This document shows positions 27,671 through 34,714 of a stretch of DNA of 64,000 nt, one piece after another (the stretch's first letter is position 1; each line of letters starts with the position of its first letter). Both the position numbers and the translations under genes were made by a program. A model generated the notes under the pieces. It worked only from the letters and a program-made list of their open reading frames with translations. It searched no databases and had not been told where the DNA came from. The stretch lies in NCBI RefSeq assembly GCF_013410565.1, contig NZ_JACCFO010000001.1:496001-560000 (forward strand), read 5' to 3'. This DNA is from Streptomonospora nanhaiensis (GTDB lineage: Bacteria; Actinomycetota; Actinomycetes; Streptosporangiales; Streptosporangiaceae).

Positions 27671-28189
27671 ATGACTGCTGCGGAAGCACACTCCTCCCTG
27701 CACGCCTTCTGCGCCGCGCACGTCGGTGAGCGACCCGGCGTCCGGATCGCGGCACTCGCCCGGCCCGGATTCTGACTGCGGGATGCGGGGCCCGGAGAGG
27801 CTTCGGGCGCAGCCGGTTCGGCGGCCGGGCGCTCCTCTACCCCGGCACGCCGTGGCCGGCCCGCGAAGGGGTCCCGCCGAGCCTGCTCGCCGTCCTGGAC
27901 ACCGACGCCCTGCCCGGCGGCTGCCTCGACGGGATCGTTCCGGCGGGTACGGGACCGCCCAGCCTCTTCTGCCTCGGCACCGAATCCGAACGGGCCGACC
28001 CCGCCGCTCCACACCGCCCCGGTCAAGGGCGGCGAGCCAGGCGGCCACCACCGCCTGCTCCAGTTCGGCGACCACCGGCACCTTCGGCGGATCGGCGGGG
28101 AAGGCGGCTGGACGCGCGGGTCGGTCCCCGCCGAAGCGCTCCGCAGGGGCGACTTCAGCGAGGCTGCCACCACCCCGGACCTCTGGTAG
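27671..28189 (+). pseudogene. DUF1963 (YwqG-like) gene relic with frameshifts
   Basis: Three pieces in changing frames read as one DUF1963 protein. Frame 2 from ATG 27671 gives MTAAEAHSSLHAFC and ends IAALARPGF at a stop (27773-27775). Frame 1 from about 27799 reads SRFGGRALLYPGTPWP, then LLAVLDTDALP and LDGIVPAGTG. Frame 2 again from 28046 reads HHRLLQFGDHRHLRRIGG and stops at 28187-28189. The conserved order (GGxALLxPGTPWP, LxxLxxLD, LLQFGDHR) matches the family. At least two frame changes, and a length shorter than usual, mark it as broken. Confidence 0.6.
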
Positions 28190-28646
28190 GGGCGAGCGGT
28201 TCAGCCGCCCTCCGGCGCCTCCCCGCGCACCGCCGCCCGCCGGGCAGCGCCCGGTGGGCGGCCGGTGAACGGGCGGCCGGCGTCCGCACCTCGGGCAGGT
28301 CGGGCGCCGTCGAGCGCGGATCCGGGAGCGGCCCGTCCCGCCGGCCGCTCCAGCGTCCCCGCCCCGCCAAACCCGAGGGCGGCTCTGCGGCCGCCCTCGC
28401 CACCGCGCCGATGGTCGGCCGCGGCCATGCCCGACGAATCGCGGGTCGGCCGCCCGACCCGCCCCGCGCCGGCCGCGCTCCCTTGCCGCCGCCGGAATAG
28501 GCGCGTTCCGCGTTCGGACGGGCGCGGGCCCACCGCCTCCACCCGCGCCCTCTGGAGATAAGGAGGGGCACCGAACAGGTGGTCCCGGCGGCGGACCTCG
28601 GTGCATTCACCAGTACTGAATTCGGTTCACTGGATTCTCCGGCCGC
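28190..28646. other. Intergenic stretch between relic and oxidoreductase gene
   Basis: Several overlapping open frames of Arg/Pro/Ala composition occur on both strands, the usual artefact of very high GC. No family, ribosome site or RNA gene is apparent. Confidence 0.35.
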
Positions 28647-29552
28647 TTATCGCTCCACTGGAACCGTGCGGCGTTCGGTCACGGACCGCTGCGCCGCCTC
28701 CAGCACGCGCACGACCTCGTACCCGAACCGGACGTCCAGCGTGCTGGGCCGGCCGCCCGCGACGGCCTCGCGCAGTTCGTCGATCGCGGCGGTGAACGCG
28801 GCCACCGGCGTCTGCGCGTCCCCCGGAGGCGACACCACGCCGTTCACCCCGTGGAACACGAACTCCCAGCGGCGGCCCGCGCTCGTGGCGTCCAGCGTCA
28901 GCGCCAGCGCGCTCACCGCCCCGCCCTCGTGGCGCAGCAGCGCGTGGGTGGTGGCGTGCGGCCCGGCCACGGCCGTGGCCTCGGCCACCGGACCCAGCAC
29001 CGGGAGCAGCAGCGACAGCGCGTGCGGGCCGATGTCCCAAAGGCCCCCCTTCCGCCGGCGCCAGGGCGACCGGGAGTAGGGGCTGCCGGGCCGCAGGGCG
29101 TCGGCCAGCAGGGTGGCCTGCGCGCCGTTCCAGCCGCCCGCGGCGGCCGTCTCGCGCAGGAACGCGTCCATGGCGGCGGAGAACCGCATCGTGAAGAACA
29201 CGACCGAGGCCAGCTCCCGCCGCCCCGTCTCGGCGGCCAGCGCCGCGGCCGCCTCGCCCGACAGCGCCACCGGCTTGTCGAGCAGCAGGTGGCGGCCCGC
29301 CCGCGCCGCGCGCAGCGCGAGTTCGGCCTGCACGTCGGGCGGCAGCGCCACGGCCACCGCGTCGACGTCGCCGATCAGGGCGGCCACGTCGGTGTAGGCC
29401 CGCGCACCCAGGTGGTCGGCCAGCGCCTGGGCGCGCCCGGCGTCGCGCCCCCACACCCCGACCAGGTCGACGTCGGGATGGGCGGCCAGCGCGGCGCCCT
29501 GCGTCTCCCGGGCCCAGTAGCCCGTGCCCAGAAGACCCGTCCTCAGCGCCAT
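28647..29552 (-). CDS. Gfo/Idh/MocA-family oxidoreductase
   Basis: A 301-residue NAD(P)-dependent dehydrogenase of the sugar/inositol type. The N-terminal Rossmann fold has GLLGTGYWA, and the conserved lysine motif is LLDKPVALS (EKP-like). The C-terminal alpha/beta domain carries substrate residues. The start is ATG 29552 after GGAGAGGAG; the upstream in-frame extension is composed of Arg/Pro and rejected. The substrate is unknown; no sugar genes are adjacent. Confidence 0.88.
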   Translation of the reverse strand: MALRTGLLGTGYWARETQGAALAAHPDVDLVGVWGRDAGRAQALADHLGARAYTDVAALIGDVDAVAVALPPDVQAELALRAARAGRHLLLDKPVALSGEAAAALAAETGRRELASVVFFTMRFSAAMDAFLRETAAAGGWNGAQATLLADALRPGSPYSRSPWRRRKGGLWDIGPHALSLLLPVLGPVAEATAVAGPHATTHALLRHEGGAVSALALTLDATSAGRRWEFVFHGVNGVVSPPGDAQTPVAAFTAAIDELREAVAGGRPSTLDVRFGYEVVRVLEAAQRSVTERRTVPVER

Positions 29553-30067
29553 ACGGCGGCTCCTCTCCGGTGGTGCGGCCCCTGCCGTGGTCGGTGCCAT
29601 TCTCCCAACGGGGGTCGGGGGCCGGCGCGCCGGGCGGGCGGCCGGATCGGAGCGCCGAGGGCGGGGGAATGCGCAATTGCGCACGGCGGTCGCCGTGCCG
29701 ACGATTTCCGCGGCAATTGGCGGCCGTCGCCCGTGAAGGAACACGCGTATATATCGGAGCGCACGCAACCGGGCGCGTCGTTTTCCGGTACGCCGTGAAT
29801 GGTGTACCCAGACAATGGCGCGATGTGGTCAAGAGGTTGCGCGTTGCGTTGTGATTTGATTATTGTCTGTAGCGGACGGAAAAGGGCGGCGCTATACGGA
29901 TCACTGTATGTCTGGTTAGCGTGGCCATTGGGAAAATGCCCCTTCCGGTTGACGTCGGCGCCCATCCCCGCGTGCCGCCGCACCCGGAGCGCCGCCCCGG
30001 CGGCGCGGCGTCGGCGCTCGTCCCGCGATGCGGTGAACGGGCGCCGACCGGCGAAGGAAACAGGTAC
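29553..30067. other. Long AT-richer intergenic region with palindromes
   Basis: A 515-base divergent region that is markedly less GC-rich at 29740-29940. It holds the perfect palindrome TGCGCAATTGCGCA (29670-29683), directly followed by an inverted repeat with 8-base arms (29681-29688 and 29691-29698). An 8-base inverted pair CAGACAAT (29809-29816) and ATTGTCTG (29862-29869) is also present. No gene is visible. It probably carries promoters for both flanking genes. Confidence 0.5.
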
Positions 30068-31180
30068 ATGAGCGAATCCGCACCGCAGATCGACCTTGAG
30101 CTGTTCCGGCTCTGCCTCGACGCCGAGGAGGACGATCTGGCGGACCTCATGGCAGCCGCGCGCGCCACCGCGCCGAACCTGCCGCACCTGCTGCTGTCGA
30201 TCCTGCACCGCGACGGCCATCCCCTGGGCAGCGGCGCGCGCGACGAACTGCGCCGGGCGCGCCACCGGGCCGAGGACTACCGCGGCCTGCACCGGATCCT
30301 GGCGGCCGAGGTCGGCTGCCGCGTCCTCAAGGGCCCGGCGCTGGGCCGGCTGTATCCCGACGGCCTCCTGCGGCCCGTGGGCGACCTCGAACTCGCCGTC
30401 GCCGACGAGCCCGCCCTGTGGCGCGCGGTGCGCCGGGTGCGGCGCGAGCGGCCGGTGCAGCGCATCGACGTCTGCCTGATGGGGGCCGACCACCGGCACG
30501 TGTCGGCCGTGCTGCACTGGCCCTCCCTCGACCCCCTGCTCGACGGCCCCAACCTGGTCGAGATCCGCACGGCGGCGCTGCCCGGCAACTTCCGCACCGT
30601 CGTGCCGCGCACCCGGCTGCCCGAGCACCCGTGGACCGCCGGGCTGCTCGCCGTGGCCGAGGAGCGGTTCCAGCGGCCCTTCGGCCCCCGCGACGCCATG
30701 GACATGTTCGCCCTGGCCGGAGCCGACTGCGCGCCCGGGCCCGAGGCGGTCGCCGAGCAGATGGCGGGGCTGCACATGGAGCCCGAGGTGGTGGAGTTGC
30801 TGCACTACGCGGGTTCGCGCGCCGATCTGGGGCCCCTGGAGGAGTTGCGCTACCTGATCGCCGTGGCGGCCGACCGCGAGGTGCAGCGCCGCGAGGAGGC
30901 CGAGGCCCACGGGTCGGCGCTGTCGGCGGCCTGGGAGGACGGCGACGGCCGGTGCCCGTCGAACCGGGCGGGCGGCCTGCCGATCCACGGGCTGCCGCTG
31001 CGGCCGGTGGAGACCGGGCGCGAGGACTGGCAGCGGGTGCGGCTGCGGGAGTTCGACGAGGGCACGCTGCTGCTGACCCCGGTGGGCGACTACCTGCTGG
31101 CGGGGCGGCCGCTGGTCAGCTCGGCCCAGTACGACTCCGCGTGCCGCGAGCTCGACCGCCTGGACGCGGTGGCGGGCTGA
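30068..31180 (+). CDS. NTP_transf_5-like nucleotidyltransferase-fold protein
   Basis: A 370-residue protein. The segment LKGPALGRLYPDGLLRPVGD followed by LELAV (about residues 87-110) matches the KGxxLxxxYxDxxxRxxxDxD core of the NTP_transf_5/MNT-like family. Here the acidic pair reads Asp106-Leu-Glu108 instead of DxD, so catalysis is uncertain. The remainder is helical and ends in a domain reminiscent of scaffold proteins, with no second family recognised. ATG 30068 follows GAAACAGG. It is a single gene behind an AT-rich region, so acquisition by transfer is possible. Confidence 0.55.
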   Translation: MSESAPQIDLELFRLCLDAEEDDLADLMAAARATAPNLPHLLLSILHRDGHPLGSGARDELRRARHRAEDYRGLHRILAAEVGCRVLKGPALGRLYPDGLLRPVGDLELAVADEPALWRAVRRVRRERPVQRIDVCLMGADHRHVSAVLHWPSLDPLLDGPNLVEIRTAALPGNFRTVVPRTRLPEHPWTAGLLAVAEERFQRPFGPRDAMDMFALAGADCAPGPEAVAEQMAGLHMEPEVVELLHYAGSRADLGPLEELRYLIAVAADREVQRREEAEAHGSALSAAWEDGDGRCPSNRAGGLPIHGLPLRPVETGREDWQRVRLREFDEGTLLLTPVGDYLLAGRPLVSSAQYDSACRELDRLDAVAG

Positions 31181-31306
31181 CCTCTGGTCGGCGGCCCGGC
31201 GGCGCCGTCGGGTGCGGGTACAGGCGGGCGGGGGAGCGGCCGGGCGAGGTGTCCGGCGGCGATGCGCGGACGCAGGGCGGATCCCGTCCGCGCCCGGCAA
31301 CGGGCG

Positions 31307-31341
31307 GAGGGCGGCGCGGCCGGTATGGCCGCACCGCCCTC
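31307..31341. terminator. Bidirectional terminator hairpin
   Basis: Arms of 15 bases with one mismatch (31307-31321 and 31327-31341) and a 5-base loop lie between the convergent nucleotidyltransferase-like and exporter genes. Confidence 0.7.
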
Positions 31342-31412
31342 GCCTTGTGCTCCGTCCGGCCCCGCGCTGCCGGGCGGAGCGGATGACGCGCCAGGCGCGT
31401 CGGCTCGGTCGC

Positions 31413-32390
31413 TCAGTCGAGCGGGGCGGAGGGGGCGGGGGAGGCCGGGTGCGCGGGGGTGTCGGCCTCGGCCGCAGAGGCGGCGGGGGCCGCAGGTTCG
31501 GGTTCGGGGGTGGCGGGGACGGTCTCGGCGCGGCGCTCGATCAGGTGCGCACGGACCGACCAGGCGATGGCGCCCGCCCACACCAGGGCGAGGACCACGT
31601 AGGCGGCCGTGCGCAGTGCGGGGGCGGCGCCCAGGGCGTCGAGCAGGGTGCGGGCGTTGGTGAGGACGATGAGACCGCCCACCGCCGAACCGAGGACGCG
31701 CGACGGCACGTGCCGCACGATCCACGCGGCGATGGGGGCGGCGATCACACCGCCGACGAGCAGGCCGACGGCCCACAGGAGGTTCACGCCCGCACTGCCG
31801 AGACCGACCAGGAAGCCGATGCTGGCGGCGATGGCGACGATGAACTCGCTGGTGTCGATGGAGCCGATGACCTTGCGCGGCTCGATCCGGCCGCTGGCCA
31901 GCAGCGCCGGGGTGCCGACCGGCCCCCACCCGCCACCGCCGGTGGCGTCGAGAAAGCCGCCGACCAGGCCGAGCGGGGTGAGGAACCGGCGGCGGACGGG
32001 CTTGCCGAGCCGGCCCTTGGGCATGCCCCACGCGGTGAAGCGCACGAGGACGTAGGCGCCCAGCGCCAGCAGGATGCCGGCCATGATCGGGGCGGCGGCC
32101 TCGGTGGAGAGCGAACTGAGGAAGGTGGCACCGGCGAACGCGCCGATGGCACCCGGGAGCGCGATGCGGCGGACGACCTTCCAGTCGACGTTGCCCAGTC
32201 GCCAGTGGGAGACGCCCGAGGCCAGCGTGGTGCCGATCTCGGCGAAGTGGACGGTGGCCGACGCGGCGGCGGGGTTGGTGCCGACAAGCAGCAGCAGCGT
32301 GGTCGAGGTGACGCCGTAGGCCATGCCGAGGCTGCCGTCGACCAACTGGGCGAGAAGGCCCACGAGGGCGAGGAGGACGAGGGTCTGCAT
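31413..32390 (-). CDS. TauE/SafE-family (TSUP) membrane exporter
   Basis: A 325-residue protein with about eight transmembrane helices and the duplicated TSUP architecture. The first helix pair contains LVDGSLGMAYGVTSTTLLL and the second repeat GGFLDATGGGGWGPVGTP. The family exports sulfite, organosulfonates or similar anions. The C-terminal 30 residues are Pro/Ala/Glu-rich and cytoplasmic. No sulfur-metabolism gene is adjacent. Upstream (32417-32433) TCTAC and GTAGA form a spaced inverted repeat. Confidence 0.88.
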   Translation of the reverse strand: MQTLVLLALVGLLAQLVDGSLGMAYGVTSTTLLLLVGTNPAAASATVHFAEIGTTLASGVSHWRLGNVDWKVVRRIALPGAIGAFAGATFLSSLSTEAAAPIMAGILLALGAYVLVRFTAWGMPKGRLGKPVRRRFLTPLGLVGGFLDATGGGGWGPVGTPALLASGRIEPRKVIGSIDTSEFIVAIAASIGFLVGLGSAGVNLLWAVGLLVGGVIAAPIAAWIVRHVPSRVLGSAVGGLIVLTNARTLLDALGAAPALRTAAYVVLALVWAGAIAWSVRAHLIERRAETVPATPEPEPAAPAASAAEADTPAHPASPAPSAPLD

Positions 32391-32618
32391 GCGCGGCTTC
32401 CCGTTTGCGAAGTTTGTCTACCGGTTCAGTAGAGATGCTAATCCTCCATTCCCTACTGGACAAGGGAAAATATGCTCACCCGCACGTGAGCGACATCTCC
32501 ACTCGAAGCGCCGCAGGTCGGAGCGAGGCGGCCAATCCGCCCCTTCAGGGATCCTCGGTCGTCGCCACGGGGCGCCGCAGGCGCCCAGGCTCGCCGGCAT
32601 GCTCCCAGGCTGGTCAGG

Positions 32619-32647
32619 GAGCTCCCCGCGCACGCGGGGATGGTCCG
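32619..32647. repeat. Solitary type I-E CRISPR-like repeat
   Basis: A 29-base unit with the inner stem CCCCGCG/CGCGGGG and the GATGGTCCG end is nearly identical to actinobacterial type I-E (CASS2) repeats as I remember them. No second intact copy lies 61 bases away on either side, and no cas gene is in the window. It therefore looks like an array relic or a stray unit. Confidence 0.6.
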
Positions 32648-32702
32648 GCGGTTGCTCGTGGCTGCTGCCCATGCCGGTGGGAGGCCGCCTGTGCCAATAT
32701 GT

Positions 32703-32722
32703 AATCTACGTCGTAAAGGTGC
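32703..32722. repeat. Dispersed 20-base element, copy 1
   Basis: AATCTACGTCGTAAAGGTGC. The same element recurs at 52753-52772 (two differences) and 58243-58262 (identical). Its core TACG-T-CGTA is a short inverted repeat. It lies in a divergent intergenic region; the function is unknown. Confidence 0.6.
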
Positions 32723-33043
32723 GGGTTTGTTTTCTGAGACACGTCTCCGCAGGGCCTTGATCACCGGCCACGAGAGCACGCGCCTCACACCTCGCCATCT
32801 GCGGCGCGGCATCCTGCTCGCCGGGGGAGGGCGTCTGGCCGGCCATGGCACCTGGAACCGAGACATAGGCTCTGACCTGGGTTTTCGTCGATTCGGTGAC
32901 CGTCGCTCCGCGTGACGAGGGGGGCGATCATCGTCGCCGGGCGGCGGAACTGGAGAATACGCAGGACGCGGTTCGGAACATCGCGGAGCGCGGCGTGGCC
33001 TGCCGGAACGGGTGGCCGCGGGACCGAGGAGACGAGGGGATTG

Positions 33044-34264
33044 ATGGGCGTGAGCGCGGACCCGACCGATGGCGTCGGACCACTGACCGGGATCGTCGTC
33101 GTGGACCTGTCGCGGGCGCTGGCCGGGCCGCACGCCGCGATGCTGCTGGGCGACCTCGGCGCGCGGGTGATCAAGGTGGAGCAGCCCGGGACCGGCGACG
33201 ACACGCGCAGTTGGGGGCCGCCGTTCGTCGGTCCGGAGGACGAGCGCATCAGCACCTACTTCCTCTCGTGCAACCGCAACAAGGAGTCCATCGAGCTGGA
33301 CCTGAAGTCCGACGACGGCCGCGACGTGCTCACCCGCCTGGTGCGCGCCGCCGACGTGCTGGTGGAGAACTTCCGCCCCGGCGTGCTGGACCGCCTCGGC
33401 TTCTCCGCGGAGCGGCTGGCCGAACTCAACCCCCGCCTGGTGCTGTGCTCCATCAGCGGTTTCGGCCATGACGGGCCGGAGGGCGGGCGCTCGGGCTACG
33501 ACCAGATCGCCCAGGGCGAGGCCGGGCTGATGAGCCTGACCGGGCCCTCCGCCGACCAGCCCACCAAGGTCGGCGTGCCCATCGGCGATCTGCTGGCGGG
33601 CATGAACGGCGCCTACGGCGTGCTCAGCGCGCTCTACGAGCGCGAGCGCACCGGGCGCGGCCGCGTGGTGCGGACCTCCCTGCTGTCCTCGATCGTGGGC
33701 GTGCACGCCTTCCAGGGCACCCGGTGGACCGTGGGCGGCGAGGTGCCCAAGGCGATCGGCAACCACCACCCCTCCATCGCGCCCTACGGCGCCTACGCCT
33801 GCGCCGACGGCATGCTCCAGGTGGCCGTGGCCAGCCAGGGCCAGTGGGCGAAGTTCGCCGGCCTGCTCGGGATCGACGCCGACGACCCCCGGTTCGCCGA
33901 CAACGCCGCCCGGGTGACCAACCGGCCCGCGCTCAACCAGGAGATCGAGGCCGTGCTCGCCACCGCCTCGCGCGACACCTGGCTGGAGCGCATCGACGGC
34001 ATCGGGATCCCCTGCGGTGCCATCCGCACCATCGACCAGGTCTATGAGTGGGACCAGGTGCGCTCCCAGGGCCTGGTGGTGGGCGTGGACCACCCCGTCC
34101 TGGGCAAGGTGGAGCTGCCCGGCCCGGCCGTGCGGTTCAGCGACCCGGTGGACGGCGCGGAGACCCGCCACGGCCACCGGCCCCCGCCCCGGCTGGGCGA
34201 GCACAACGACAGCGTCCGCGCCTGGCTCGACAGCCTCGGCGGCGAGGAGACCGCCACCGCCTGA
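33044..34264 (+). CDS. Class III (CaiB/BaiF) CoA-transferase
   Basis: A 406-residue family III CoA-transferase, moving CoA between carboxylic acids, as in formyl-CoA transferase or carnitine CoA-transferase. Diagnostic stretches: LSRALAGPHAAMLLGDLGARVIKVE-type nucleotide-binding start, NRNKESIELDLKS, VLVENFRPGVLDRLG, and GYDQIAQGEAGLMSLTG, whose Asp is the expected catalytic residue. The start is ATG 33044 (GTG 33050 also possible). The substrate is undetermined; no beta-oxidation neighbours are present. Confidence 0.9.
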   Translation: MGVSADPTDGVGPLTGIVVVDLSRALAGPHAAMLLGDLGARVIKVEQPGTGDDTRSWGPPFVGPEDERISTYFLSCNRNKESIELDLKSDDGRDVLTRLVRAADVLVENFRPGVLDRLGFSAERLAELNPRLVLCSISGFGHDGPEGGRSGYDQIAQGEAGLMSLTGPSADQPTKVGVPIGDLLAGMNGAYGVLSALYERERTGRGRVVRTSLLSSIVGVHAFQGTRWTVGGEVPKAIGNHHPSIAPYGAYACADGMLQVAVASQGQWAKFAGLLGIDADDPRFADNAARVTNRPALNQEIEAVLATASRDTWLERIDGIGIPCGAIRTIDQVYEWDQVRSQGLVVGVDHPVLGKVELPGPAVRFSDPVDGAETRHGHRPPPRLGEHNDSVRAWLDSLGGEETATA

Positions 34265-34714
34265 TCCGGCCCCCGGCGGCGGCGCGGGCGCGCCGCCGGA
34301 CGGGTGCGCTCCTTCCCCGGCCCCCGCCGCACCCGGAGGGCCGCCCGGCGCGGCGGGGGCCCGGCCCAAGGCCGGCGAAGACCTCTGTCCGGGGCCGGTG
34401 CCGGGCCGCGGTGCCGCGGGCCGGGGCGGCGCGGCCGGCGCGCGGCGGGAGCGGTCGCGGTGGTAGGACGGCGGGGGAGGGGTCGGGGGCTGGGGGCGGC
34501 CCTGACCCAGTGCGGTCACACAGTGTGATGTCGTCATGCTCCTTTGGTAGCAGGACGGCGGCCGGCCGTGCGTCCGTCGTCCACAGGCCCGTTTCGCCAC
34601 GCCGTCCACCCGGTCCGCCCCGCCCGGCCGGTTGCGGCCCGCTCGCGTCCCCGGCCCCCGTTTCGTCGCCCCACCTCGGTATATTCCGGGGCACGCCCAC
34701 CCGGAGGAGCCGCC
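34265..34714. other. Intergenic stretch before the VWA gene
   Basis: GC-rich spacer without a supported gene. A less GC-rich segment with CACACAGTGTG (34517-34527, a short palindrome) and the 34540s may be part of the promoter for the VWA-fusion gene. Confidence 0.35.

Larger units (their letters stand above)
32391..33043. other. Divergent intergenic region with repeat remnants
   Basis: No gene is supported in this 650-base space. It contains the solitary CRISPR-like repeat (32619-32647) and a copy of the dispersed 20-base element (32703-32722). The stretch 32400-32480 is AT-richer and likely carries the exporter promoter. Confidence 0.5.

Noticed and set aside
32558-32586. Second CRISPR repeat one period upstream of the solitary one
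   Set aside because: The sequence at the expected place shares only scattered C/G positions with the repeat, so an array cannot be claimed.
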